Source: Halomonas sp. Bachu 37 | Lineage (GTDB): Bacteria > Pseudomonadota > Gammaproteobacteria > Pseudomonadales > Halomonadaceae | Length of the DNA: 64,000 nt | Reading direction: 5' to 3' | Assembly (NCBI RefSeq): GCF_039691755.1 | Contig: NZ_CP137552.1 | Span: 1,922,001-1,986,000 of the forward strand | Shown: one piece after another, positions 52,038 to 63,145 of the stretch | How positions within the stretch are numbered: the stretch's first letter is position 1 | How the letters are laid out: each line of letters opens with the position of its first letter | Notes under the pieces: generated by a model | Database searches by the model: none | Seen by the model: only the letters and a program-made list of their open reading frames with translations | Told to the model about the DNA's origin: nothing | Translations under genes and position numbers: made by a program

Positions 52038-53528
52038 CTATTGGCGCCAGAACATCGGCGTCAACAGGACTAACACGGTGAGGATTTCCAGCCGCCCCAT
52101 CAGCATGCCGAGACACAGCAGCCACTTGGCGGCATCGGGCAAGGTAGCGAAATTGCCCGAAGGGCCGATGATGTTGCCGAGCCCGGGGCCGACGTTGGCG
52201 ACCGCTGTAGCGGCTCCGGAAAGCGCGGTAGTAATATCCAGCCCCATCACGGCCAGGCCTAGCGCCAGCCCCGCGACGGTCAGAAAAAAGAAGAACGAGA
52301 AAGCCACCACGCCTCGGGAGACTTCATCGGTAAGGGGATGGCCATTGTAGCGGGACGAGAAGACCCCATTGGAATGCACTAGAAAGCGAAGCTGATTGCG
52401 CAGCATGATCGCCGCCACCTGGAAACGAAATATCTTCATGCCGCCGCTGGTGGAGCCGCTGCAGCCACCGACAAACGTCAGGTAGAAGAAAGCGACACCG
52501 GCTAGTGGTCCCCAGAGCGTGTAGTCATCCGATGCATAACCGGTGGTGGTCACCACCGAGATGACATTGAAGGCCACATGGGTCAGCGCCTCGAAGGGTG
52601 GCGTCCCGTACCACATTCGCCAACCGGTCAGCGCCAGAATTACCACCAATAGCAGTAACAGCAATCCTTGCACTTGCTGGTCCTTGACCAGCGATCCCGG
52701 TGAGCCGCGCAGAAAGCGGATGTAAAGCACGAACGGCAAGGCCCCGCAGAGCATGAAAAAGCTACCCATCCACATGAGAGCGGGCTGTTCGGCATACATG
52801 CCGAAAGAGGCATCGGTATTGGCGAACCCACCGGTGGCAAGCGAGGTCATGGCATGGACGATGGCATCCAGCAGGGTCATGCCGCCTAGCCAGTAGGACA
52901 GCATGGCCAGAAAGGTGAGCCCACAGTAGATACTCAAAGTAGCCTTGGCGATACCACCGGTGCGAGGCATCACCTTATCCGACCAATCGGAGGATTCGGT
53001 ATGGAAAAGACGCATCCCGCCGACCTTGAGAAACGGCAGGATGGCAATGCCCATCACGATGATGCCGATCCCTCCCAGCCACTGCATGATACCTCTCCAC
53101 AGCTTGAGGCCGTCGGAGAGAAAATCGATTCCCACCAGTACGGTAGAGCCCGTGGTGGTAATCGCCGAGACGGATTCGAACACGGCATTGGTGAAGGAGA
53201 GTTGCGGCGCCCCGAGAACCAACGGCAAGCTGGCGAAGCCACTGATGGTGACCCAGCTGGTGGTCGTGAGCATGAACATCTGCCATGGCTTGAGTTCGAT
53301 CGAGACCCGCCATGTCGCTCCCCAGCTGAGAGCGACCGCTGCCAGTACAATCAGGATCGAGACGCCGAACGCCAAGGCATCGGAATCCTGCTCGATCAAG
53401 AGCAGAATCCATGGTAGGGCCATGAACAAGGCAAGTACCATCCACAGTACCGCCATCACCTTGAAGATCGGCGCCCACTTCCCCCATTGACGGGTGATTG
53501 GCTGGTAAAACCGCCCCGCGGACAGCAT
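52038..53528 (-). CDS. TrkH/TrkI-family potassium uptake protein
   Basis: About 496 residues from MLSAGRFYQPITRQWGKW (a start at 53570 adds 14). Four pore-loop repeats are visible: ITTTGSTVLVG, SLATGGFANTDAS, VTTTGYASDDY and ANVGPGLGNI, each with the filter Gly. Such proteins import K+ with Na+ or H+ and need the cytoplasmic NAD-binding TrkA, not in the window. K+ uptake is central to osmoadaptation in halophiles. Confidence 0.93.
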   Translation of the reverse strand: MLSAGRFYQPITRQWGKWAPIFKVMAVLWMVLALFMALPWILLLIEQDSDALAFGVSILIVLAAVALSWGATWRVSIELKPWQMFMLTTTSWVTISGFASLPLVLGAPQLSFTNAVFESVSAITTTGSTVLVGIDFLSDGLKLWRGIMQWLGGIGIIVMGIAILPFLKVGGMRLFHTESSDWSDKVMPRTGGIAKATLSIYCGLTFLAMLSYWLGGMTLLDAIVHAMTSLATGGFANTDASFGMYAEQPALMWMGSFFMLCGALPFVLYIRFLRGSPGSLVKDQQVQGLLLLLLVVILALTGWRMWYGTPPFEALTHVAFNVISVVTTTGYASDDYTLWGPLAGVAFFYLTFVGGCSGSTSGGMKIFRFQVAAIMLRNQLRFLVHSNGVFSSRYNGHPLTDEVSRGVVAFSFFFFLTVAGLALGLAVMGLDITTALSGAATAVANVGPGLGNIIGPSGNFATLPDAAKWLLCLGMLMGRLEILTVLVLLTPMFWRQ

Positions 53529-53672
53529 GGTCCTCTGCCGCTTCGATACTAAATTTGTGCGTCTATTCACCGTGGGTTTTCCGTATAAAGCCTACCAGCG
53601 CTTGAAAGTTTTCATAGCCACCTTGCGGCCCAACCCAAAAGACCTCGCTATTCCGCAAGGTCTCCTGGCACC

Positions 53673-53698
53673 ACCTGACACAACGACAAGCGTCAGGT
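53673..53698. terminator. Weak hairpin between TrkH-type gene and yciO-like gene
   Basis: ACCTGAC (53673-53679) and GTCAGGT (53692-53698) pair perfectly around 12 bases, right after the yciO-like stop. A second imperfect stem (GACCTCGC...GCAAGGTC) lies at 53641-53662. No T tract, so terminator activity is uncertain. Confidence 0.35.
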
Positions 53699-53700
53699 CA

Positions 53701-54324
53701 TCAACTTTGAAAGGGCGTAATATCCCCGCGCCCTTCGCGCAGGATCGTGGGCGGCAGTTCGCGCAGGTCGATCACGCTGGTGGGGTCGAGATGGCAGGCG
53801 CCACCGTCGATGATGGCATCCAGGTGGGCACCATAGCGCTCGCGGATCTCTTCCGCGTCGGTCATGGGCAACTCCTCCCCTACCGGAATCAGGGTGACGC
53901 TCATCAGCGGTTCTCCTAGGGCGTCCAGTAGCGCATGGGTGATGCGATGATTCGGTACCCGCACGCCGATGGAACGGCGTTTGGGGTGCAGCAGCAAACG
54001 CGGCACCTCGGTGGTGGCGGTGAGGATATAGGTGTACGGCCCCGGCGTGTGCGCCTTGAGCAGCCGGAAGACGGCGTTATCGACCTTGGCGTAGGTACCG
54101 ATCTCGGAAAGGTCGGAGCACACCAAGGTGAAATTGTGCTTGTCGTCCAGCGAGCGCAGCCACTTGATCTTCTCGATGGCCTTCTTGTCGCCCAGATGAC
54201 ACCCCAGCGCGTAACCGGAGTCGGTCGGGTACGCCACAACACCGCCCTGGCGAATGATCTCGATAGCCTGGTCGATCAATCGTTTCTGCGGATTTTCCGG
54301 ATGAATCTGAAAGAATTGGCTCAT
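53701..54324 (-). CDS. YciO/Sua5/YrdC-family protein
   Basis: 207 residues from MSQFFQIHPENPQKRLI; upstream in-frame sequence is not conserved-looking. IRQGGVVAYPTDSGYALGC, KWLRSLDDKHNFTLVCSDLSE and LLLHPKRRSIGVRVPNHRITHALL define the YrdC fold, closest to YciO. Sua5/YrdC make threonylcarbamoyl-AMP for tRNA t6A; YciO is a paralogue reported to have weak or no such essential role. It lies near a yciV-like and a yciI gene, the same trio as near trp in E. coli. Confidence 0.9.
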   Translation of the reverse strand: MSQFFQIHPENPQKRLIDQAIEIIRQGGVVAYPTDSGYALGCHLGDKKAIEKIKWLRSLDDKHNFTLVCSDLSEIGTYAKVDNAVFRLLKAHTPGPYTYILTATTEVPRLLLHPKRRSIGVRVPNHRITHALLDALGEPLMSVTLIPVGEELPMTDAEEIRERYGAHLDAIIDGGACHLDPTSVIDLRELPPTILREGRGDITPFQS

Positions 54325-54416
54325 AAGCTTGCTCCTGCTGCCGGGATTAACATGCGTGACTACATGATGGCACGACTTGGCCCAACGTGACGTACCCGAG
54401 TCTATTCGCCTTCTAC

Positions 54417-55334
54417 CTAGAGGCTCAACGGGCCGGGAGGCGCTGCATCCAGGTGTTGCAACCGGGGGTGTCGCCATATGGGCAGGGTCTGGGTGCGGGG
54501 CAGCGGGCTCATGCTGCCCGGTGCCAGGTGGCCGCCGGGGAAGTGGAAATCGCTGCCCATGGAGGCGTATAGCTCACGCTCGCCCAGTTGCCGGGCCAAG
54601 TCGCGGGTGGCGTCGGGGTTCTGATAACCGCTGACCAGCTCCACCGCCTGTCCCCCCGCTTCGCGAAAACCATCCATCAACAAGCCGCGCTTGCGCCGGG
54701 TCAAGCCGTGGCGCATGGGATGGGCGAGTACCGCCACCCCGCCGGACTCGACGATCCACTCCACCGCCTGGCCGATTTCCGGCCAGTGCGCCTTCACGTC
54801 GCCGCGCTTGCCGCTGCCCAGATAGCGCTTGAAGGCCGTGGCCAGGTCCGCCACCATTCCCGCCGCCACCATGGCCTTGGCGAAATCGGGTCGCCCCAGC
54901 GGGCGTTCACTGCCGGCCTGTTCACGCGCCTTGGCCAGGGCGTTTTCCAGCCCCAGCTTCTCCAGCCGCTCGGCGATAACCTCGCCACGGGCTATCCGCG
55001 ACTTGCGCTGTTGTTGCAGGCCCTCCACCAGCGGCCCCCGCAGCCCGCCGGGCATCAGCGCTACCACATGGATATTGATGCCCTGCCAGCGTGTGGACAG
55101 TTCACTGGCCGGCACCAGGGTAATACCTGCCTGGCGCGCCGCCTCCCCGGCTTCCGCCACGCCGTCCATGGTGTCGTGATCGGAGAGCGCCATGTAGCGA
55201 AGCCCGCGCTCGGCGCACAGGTTGACCAGCTCGGTAGGCGTCAAGGCACCATCCGAGGCGGTGGAGTGCATGTGGAGGTCGATCGCGTAGCGCTGCTCGG
55301 CGGTGAACTCAAGAGGAAGTCGAGGCATTGGCAT
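54417..55334 (-). CDS. PHP-domain phosphoesterase (YciV / RNase AM-like)
   Basis: 305 residues. PHP metal ligands are in IDLHMHSTASDGALTP, ALSDHDTMDG, VPASELSTRW, VLAHPMRHGLTRRKR and MGSDFHFPGG. In E. coli, YciV degrades short oligonucleotides and 3',5'-bisphosphates and matures rRNA 5' ends. The start MPMPRLPLEF is used at 55334; 55328 is possible. It is divergent from yciI. Confidence 0.92.
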   Translation of the reverse strand: MPMPRLPLEFTAEQRYAIDLHMHSTASDGALTPTELVNLCAERGLRYMALSDHDTMDGVAEAGEAARQAGITLVPASELSTRWQGINIHVVALMPGGLRGPLVEGLQQQRKSRIARGEVIAERLEKLGLENALAKAREQAGSERPLGRPDFAKAMVAAGMVADLATAFKRYLGSGKRGDVKAHWPEIGQAVEWIVESGGVAVLAHPMRHGLTRRKRGLLMDGFREAGGQAVELVSGYQNPDATRDLARQLGERELYASMGSDFHFPGGHLAPGSMSPLPRTQTLPIWRHPRLQHLDAAPPGPLSL

Positions 55335-55471
55335 GACGCCGTCTGGCAAGTTTGTCAAAATGGTAACGCCATAAGAAAACGTAACTTGGAATGTCATTAA
55401 CGACGCGCACTCAATGGTGCGCGCTTGTGCCGACTCGGTCAATCACGCGCTACGTGCCGGTCCGCCCCATG

Positions 55472-55516
55472 ACGGGCCGTCCCAATACGGGCCGTCCCAA
55501 TACGGGCCGTCCTCAA
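55472..55516 (+). repeat. 15-bp tandem repeat, three copies, upstream of yciI
   Basis: ACGGGCCGTCCCAAT at 55472-55486 and 55487-55501, and ACGGGCCGTCCTCAA at 55502-55516. Each unit has the near-palindrome ACGGGCCGT. The array ends 3 bp before the AGGAG ribosome site of yciI, so it is in the leader of the mRNA or in the promoter. Confidence 0.8.
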
Positions 55517-55530
55517 CAGGAGTTATCCCC

Positions 55531-55830
55531 ATGCTGTATGCCATTATCAGTGAAGATGTTCCCAACAGCCTCGAGCGCCGGCTTGCCGCGCGGCCCGATC
55601 ACCTGGCGCGCGTAGAGACCCTGCGCGATGAAGGCCGCCTGGTACTGGCCGGTCCCCACCCCGCCATCGATGCCGAGAATCCCGGCGAGGCAGGCTTCAC
55701 CGGCAGCCTCGTGGTTGCCGAGTTCGAAAGCCTCGAAGACGCCCAGGCCTGGGCCGATGCCGACCCTTACATCATCGCCGGTGTCTACGACAAGGTTAGC
55801 GTCAAGCCATTCAAGAAAGTCATGCCGTGA
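55531..55830 (+). CDS. yciI: YciI-family protein
   Basis: 99 residues. [31 protein letters not shown] with [13 protein letters not shown], then [14 protein letters not shown] strand and [20 protein letters not shown], match YciI, a ferredoxin-like dimer with conserved His/Asp and no settled reaction. Start ATG 55531 behind AGGAG. It is divergent from the yciV-like gene. Confidence 0.92.
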   Translation: MLYAIISEDVPNSLERRLAARPDHLARVETLRDEGRLVLAGPHPAIDAENPGEAGFTGSLVVAEFESLEDAQAWADADPYIIAGVYDKVSVKPFKKVMP

Positions 55831-55960
55831 GCGGTTTTCCACATCAGGTATCTAATCTTTTTCACAGAGGCTGTGGAAAACTCTGTTGAAACCCAGCGGA
55901 CGGTCGTCGCTAACCCAGAGATAGCGGCGCCATTCTCGAATTGATCATTTTTTAACCTGC

Positions 55961-57991
55961 GTGGTTCTGCGTGTGACCCAACGCTTCCCCCCCTTGCCCG
56001 AGCTGACCCGGATGACGCCGGCGCCCCTGGACTGGCAGGATGGTGCGCCCCACTCTCGTGACTTCGATGACGTCTACTTCTCGCGCCAAGATGGGCGCGC
56101 CGAAACCGAGCATGTATTCCTGCAAGCCAACAATCTACCCGAGCGTTTCGCCCGCTGGCGGGAAGCTCGCCCGTTCGTGATCGGCGAGACCGGCTTCGGC
56201 ACCGGGTTGAACATGCTCTGCGCCTGGGCCTGCTTCGATGCTCATGCGCTGGCTGGCGCCCGCCTGCATCTGGTCTCCACCGAGAAATTTCCGCTATCTC
56301 GGGCTGATCTATCTCGCGCCCTGACCGCCTGGCCGTCGCTTGCCGCTTACGCCGAGGTCATGGTCGAGCAGTGGCCGGAGCCGGTGGCGGGCGTCCACCG
56401 CTTGATGTTGAGCGACAGAGTCACCCTGGATCTGCATTTCGGCGATACCACCGAGTCGTTGCAACTGCTGGACGGCCGCGTCGACGCCTGGTTTCTGGAT
56501 GGATTCGCCCCGGCCAAGAACCCGCAGATGTGGCAACCGGAACTGTTCCAGGCCATGGCCGAGCGCTCCCGGCCGGGAGCGACCTTCGCCACGTTCACCT
56601 GCGCGGGAATCGTCAAGCGCGGATTGAAGGCGGCCGGCTTCACCTGGCGCAAGGTGTCGGGGTTCGGCCGCAAGCGTGAAATGCTCGCGGGAGAGATCGC
56701 CACACCACCCAGCGACAAGCGGCGCCAGTCGACGCCCTGGTTCATGCCCCCCGCACCCAGTAACGCCCATCACGTGGCGGTGGTAGGTGCGGGGATTGCC
56801 GGCGCCAGCGTCGCCCAGGCGCTGGCACGTCGCGGTATTGAGGTAACGCTGATCGACCGGCAGGGTCCGGGAGCGGGAGGCTCGGGCAATCGCCAGGGTG
56901 CGCTCTATGTAAAGCTCGCCGCCGAGAGCAACGCCCAGAGCCGGGTCTACCTGAGCGGCTTGATGCACAGCCGCCGTTGGTTGGCGCGGCTCGATCCGCA
57001 GCAGTCGTTATGGCGGGAGTGCGGGGTGGTGCAACTCGCCCTGACGGAAAAGGAAGCCAATCGACAGGCGCGCTTCAGTGCCAGTCACGACCTGCCGCCC
57101 AACGTGGTCGAAGCGGTAGACGCCGACCAGGCCACCCAGCGTATCGGTTATTCCGTAGAGGCCCGGCTAGGGCTGGACTATCCCCAGGCGGGCTGGGTCA
57201 GGCCCCAGGCCGTGTGCGAGCGGCTGGCATCGCTGCCCGGCATTACCTTCCGCCAGGCTACGCTGGAACGCCTGGAGGCGCAGCCTGGCTCGTGGCGCTT
57301 GCACTTTGCCAACGGCGATTCGCTGCAGGCCGACCAGGTCGTGCTGGCCACCGCCGCGGCCAGCCGTCAATTTGACCAGACTCGGCGGCTTCCGCTGCAG
57401 TCGGTACGGGGCCAGGTCAGCCAATTGCCCCTGACGCCGGCCCAGCACCAGGCGCTCGCCCCCATGAACCGTGTGGTGTGCGCCGGCGGTTACGTGTCCC
57501 CGCCTCTCGACGGCGTACTGACGTTCGGCGCCAGCTTCGTTCCCAACGAGGCGGACTGCTCCCTGCGCGAGGCCGAGCATGCCGGCAATATCGAGGAGTT
57601 GCGTCGTACGCTACCGGCGCTGGTAGCAAACCTGGAGGCGACGGGCGTGGCACTCGACCCTACCCGCTTGCAGGGTCGCGCGGCGGTACGCGCCGCCAGC
57701 CCCGACAAAAGTCCCTACGCCGGGCCGGTACCCGACGCCGAGGCGTGGCTTGAGGACTATGCCGCCCTGCAGAAGGATGCCACGCGCGTTCCCGAGATTC
57801 CCGGCAGGCATCATGGCGGCTTGTGGATAAGCGCCGCCCACGGCTCGCGGGGGCTGGCTAGCGCGCCGTTATGCGCCGAGCTGATCGCCTCGCGACTATG
57901 CGACGAACCCATGCCCTTGTGGGCGCCGCTGGTGGATCACCTGCATCCCGGGCGGCGCCTGATCAGTGACTTGATTCGACGACGGGAATAA
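55961..57991 (+). CDS. mnmC: Bifunctional tRNA mnm5s2U34 biosynthesis enzyme MnmC
   Basis: 676 residues. The N-terminal methyltransferase domain has DFDDVYFSRQDG, GETGFGTGLNML (SAM loop) and DAWFLDGFAPAKNPQMW; the C-terminal FAD oxidoreductase begins VAVVGAGIAGASVAQALARRG and ends with GLWISAAHGSRGLASAPLC. It turns cmnm5s2U into mnm5s2U at the wobble base. Start is uncertain: GTG 55961, GTG 55973 or ATG 56012. Its 3' end overlaps the convergent GGDEF-EAL gene by 29 bp. Confidence 0.95.
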   Translation: MVLRVTQRFPPLPELTRMTPAPLDWQDGAPHSRDFDDVYFSRQDGRAETEHVFLQANNLPERFARWREARPFVIGETGFGTGLNMLCAWACFDAHALAGARLHLVSTEKFPLSRADLSRALTAWPSLAAYAEVMVEQWPEPVAGVHRLMLSDRVTLDLHFGDTTESLQLLDGRVDAWFLDGFAPAKNPQMWQPELFQAMAERSRPGATFATFTCAGIVKRGLKAAGFTWRKVSGFGRKREMLAGEIATPPSDKRRQSTPWFMPPAPSNAHHVAVVGAGIAGASVAQALARRGIEVTLIDRQGPGAGGSGNRQGALYVKLAAESNAQSRVYLSGLMHSRRWLARLDPQQSLWRECGVVQLALTEKEANRQARFSASHDLPPNVVEAVDADQATQRIGYSVEARLGLDYPQAGWVRPQAVCERLASLPGITFRQATLERLEAQPGSWRLHFANGDSLQADQVVLATAAASRQFDQTRRLPLQSVRGQVSQLPLTPAQHQALAPMNRVVCAGGYVSPPLDGVLTFGASFVPNEADCSLREAEHAGNIEELRRTLPALVANLEATGVALDPTRLQGRAAVRAASPDKSPYAGPVPDAEAWLEDYAALQKDATRVPEIPGRHHGGLWISAAHGSRGLASAPLCAELIASRLCDEPMPLWAPLVDHLHPGRRLISDLIRRRE

Positions 57992-60572
57992 GAAACCCGG
58001 GGGCGGGGCGACCGAGATAATAGCCCTGCCCATAATCGATCCCCAGCTCGCTGACCGCCGCGAGCACCTCGGCATCTTCGATGAATTCAGCAATGGTTGC
58101 CACGCCCAGGCTCTTGGCCAGCGTGACGATACTCTTGACGAAGGCCAGGTACTTGTCATCCTGCAACATGTTGCGGATGAACTCCCCTTCGATCTTGATC
58201 ACGTCGATAGGGAACTGCTTGAGATAATGGAACGAGGAGTAACCCGAGCCAAAATCGTCGATGGCGAAGCTGAACCCCTGCATCTTGAGATCCAGCACGA
58301 ACTTTTCCAGCAGCTTGAGATTGCTTACCGTCTCCCGCTCGGTCAGCTCGAAGACGATTCGCTGGGGGTCGATATGATAGTCCACCGCCAGTTGATGGAT
58401 ACGACCGATGAACTCGCCGATGATCAACGACCGCGGCGACAGATTGATGAATAGCATGCCTTCATAGCCTTGCCGATGAACCTGCTCGAAGGCCTTTTCG
58501 ATCAGCAGGTAGTCCATGCGATGGATCACCCCGATGCTTTCGGCGATATCGATGAACTCTCCGGCGGGCACGATACGTCCCTCCATCTCGATACGCATCA
58601 GCAGTTCGTGTACCTGGATTTCGCCACTGTTGACGTCGACGATGGGTTGGAAGTACGGCACGATGCGCTCCTCCTCGAGGGCATTGAGCACCATCTGATT
58701 CTTTTCCCCCACCTTGCGGTAGATAGCCGCCACTTCATCCTCTTCGGGCAACGCCAGGCAGTTCTTGCCCATGCGTTTGGCCTTGTACATCATGTTGTCG
58801 GCCAGCAGGAAAAGGTCCTTGGGATCTTCGGCATGCTGCGGATATACCGCGATTCCCACCGAGGTCGTGGCGCGCACCGGCGAGCCATCCGGGGCCACCA
58901 GCACCATTTCGGTCAATTGCTGACAGATACGCTGCGCCGCCGAGTAGGCCTGGGACTCGCCGGTGTCGGGCAGGATCACGGTGAACTCGTCGCCACCGTA
59001 ACGCGACAGGAAATCCCCCGGACGCACGGCATCATGCAATACCTTGCTGAACGCCTGCAGGAACTGGTCGCCAAAGGCGTGGCCATGGCGGTCGTTGACC
59101 AGCTTGAAGTTGTCCATGTCCAGCATCAGCAGGCTGAACGACTCCTTGTGGCGCTTGGCCCGGCCCACCTCGTAATGCAGCAGATCCTTGAATACCCGCT
59201 GGTTATGCAGCGAGGTCAAGGGGTCGCGTGTGGCGTAGTACTCGAGGTCCTGGGTGTACTTGTAGATCGCTTTAACCGAGCCGACCAGGTTCAGCAGGGT
59301 CGAGAGGATGCCGTCGATAACGATATGACGGATGGGGTCGCGAGCAATTTCCGATTGCACGCCGATGCCCACCACGCCGCCGATACGCGGCGCATCGAGC
59401 AGCAACGACTTGGTCTGCAGCTCGAGGTCCTCGGGCGTGATGGTGGCTTCCGTGGAGGTCTGGTCTGCATTCAGCGTGACACTGTGATGGATGATGCGAA
59501 CGACCGCGATGTCCTGCTGAAAATGCGGCTTCTGTTCCAGCTGGCGCGTGACGATTCGCTCGAATATCTTGCGATCCTGGGTGGTGGGCTCGTGATACCA
59601 GAACACCTCAAGTTCGTAGCCTTCGTCTTCTACCTGAAAAATGGTGAGCAAGGTGTGGGCTTCGATGATGGTGTTGATATCCACCAACAAGTCCTTGATG
59701 AACTCACGCCAGTCCCGCACTACATCGGAGGTAATGATGAACTTGCTCAGCAGACGTATCTCGAACTCGAGGATATCCTTGTCCACCGCCACGTCCTTCA
59801 GCCGCTGGGAAAGGCCGTTGATATCGTGAAAGGCGGCGTTGAGCTCCTGGAAGTGCAAGTCGACATCGCTGATGTCCAGAGTACGGAAATCCTTGACCGT
59901 GTTGACCGAACTCAAGCGCAGACGAAACTGCTCCAGGGCGCGCCGCACTCGGCCGGCCGCCAGCGAGGACACCGCCGCAGCCACCAGCAATACCAGTAGC
60001 GAAGCCACCAGAAACAGCGCCACATAGCCTTTTCGCGCTTCCAGGGTGACCGGGCTCAGGTCATGGCGAATATCGATGACCCCCAGCACGTCCCCCACCG
60101 CGGCATTGGTATGGCAGCTCAAACACTCCAGACGCGCCACCATGGGATAGGTTCGCCGGGTCAGGTTACCCTGGTGCTCGAGCTGCTGGACACCCCGGGC
60201 GAACGACTGTCGGATATCCGCATCCGCCCGGGGTTGCTCGATGGTGCCGTACTGCTCGGCGACCAGGTCGCCGCGATAGATGTCGATCTCGAAGGGAGAG
60301 TTGGCGTGGGCGGCTTTCGTGGCGTCGATGAACCGCTCCAGGTCACTACGCGTCCAGCCCTGGCGCATGACCTGGAACATCGAGTTAAAGGTCTGCTCGG
60401 CCAGATTTTCCGAGGTCTGCGCCGCCTGGCGTCGCATGATGTCTTCGTAAAGCAGGGAGGCTGCCAGGGTCACGCCGAGAAAGACCGCCAGGGAGACGGC
60501 CAGTATCATGCAGAAGACGAACCCTCGTAATGAGGCCAGGGGAGCCGCAAGTCGTCGCAACCATGTATTCAT
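57963..60572 (-). CDS. GGDEF-EAL protein with periplasmic heme-c motif
   Basis: 869 residues. TM helices at about 17-42 and 181-205 flank a periplasmic domain with the c-type heme motif CLSCH (150-154), then GDVLGVIDIRHDLSP, as in heme-PAS-like redox sensors. A HAMP-like linker and a GAF-like region lead to a GGDEF domain with intact RYGGDEF and an EAL domain whose signature reads ELLMR in place of EALLR; downstream NLSPRS, ELTERE, DDFGSGYSS and KIEGEF remain. It may be a redox-controlled c-di-GMP enzyme. Start MNTWLRR at 60572. Confidence 0.9.
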   Translation of the reverse strand: MNTWLRRLAAPLASLRGFVFCMILAVSLAVFLGVTLAASLLYEDIMRRQAAQTSENLAEQTFNSMFQVMRQGWTRSDLERFIDATKAAHANSPFEIDIYRGDLVAEQYGTIEQPRADADIRQSFARGVQQLEHQGNLTRRTYPMVARLECLSCHTNAAVGDVLGVIDIRHDLSPVTLEARKGYVALFLVASLLVLLVAAAVSSLAAGRVRRALEQFRLRLSSVNTVKDFRTLDISDVDLHFQELNAAFHDINGLSQRLKDVAVDKDILEFEIRLLSKFIITSDVVRDWREFIKDLLVDINTIIEAHTLLTIFQVEDEGYELEVFWYHEPTTQDRKIFERIVTRQLEQKPHFQQDIAVVRIIHHSVTLNADQTSTEATITPEDLELQTKSLLLDAPRIGGVVGIGVQSEIARDPIRHIVIDGILSTLLNLVGSVKAIYKYTQDLEYYATRDPLTSLHNQRVFKDLLHYEVGRAKRHKESFSLLMLDMDNFKLVNDRHGHAFGDQFLQAFSKVLHDAVRPGDFLSRYGGDEFTVILPDTGESQAYSAAQRICQQLTEMVLVAPDGSPVRATTSVGIAVYPQHAEDPKDLFLLADNMMYKAKRMGKNCLALPEEDEVAAIYRKVGEKNQMVLNALEEERIVPYFQPIVDVNSGEIQVHELLMRIEMEGRIVPAGEFIDIAESIGVIHRMDYLLIEKAFEQVHRQGYEGMLFINLSPRSLIIGEFIGRIHQLAVDYHIDPQRIVFELTERETVSNLKLLEKFVLDLKMQGFSFAIDDFGSGYSSFHYLKQFPIDVIKIEGEFIRNMLQDDKYLAFVKSIVTLAKSLGVATIAEFIEDAEVLAAVSELGIDYGQGYYLGRPAPGFLIPVVESSH

Positions 60573-60719
60573 GAACACACATACCACCAAGCCAAGCTAG
60601 GGAAAGGTACGTACATTCATCGCACCCCGCAAAGCGGCTCAGGGTAAGCGTTTGTTTTAGCGGGTTAAAGCCTATCTTGGTCGTATAAGGAGCAAAAGCA
60701 TCCCGCTCCTTGATACAGG

Positions 60720-63145
<2,426 letters not shown>

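Noticed and set aside
58470..59999. 509-codon plus-strand frame opposite the GGDEF-EAL gene
   Set aside because: Mirror of a clear multidomain protein; no motif on the plus strand.
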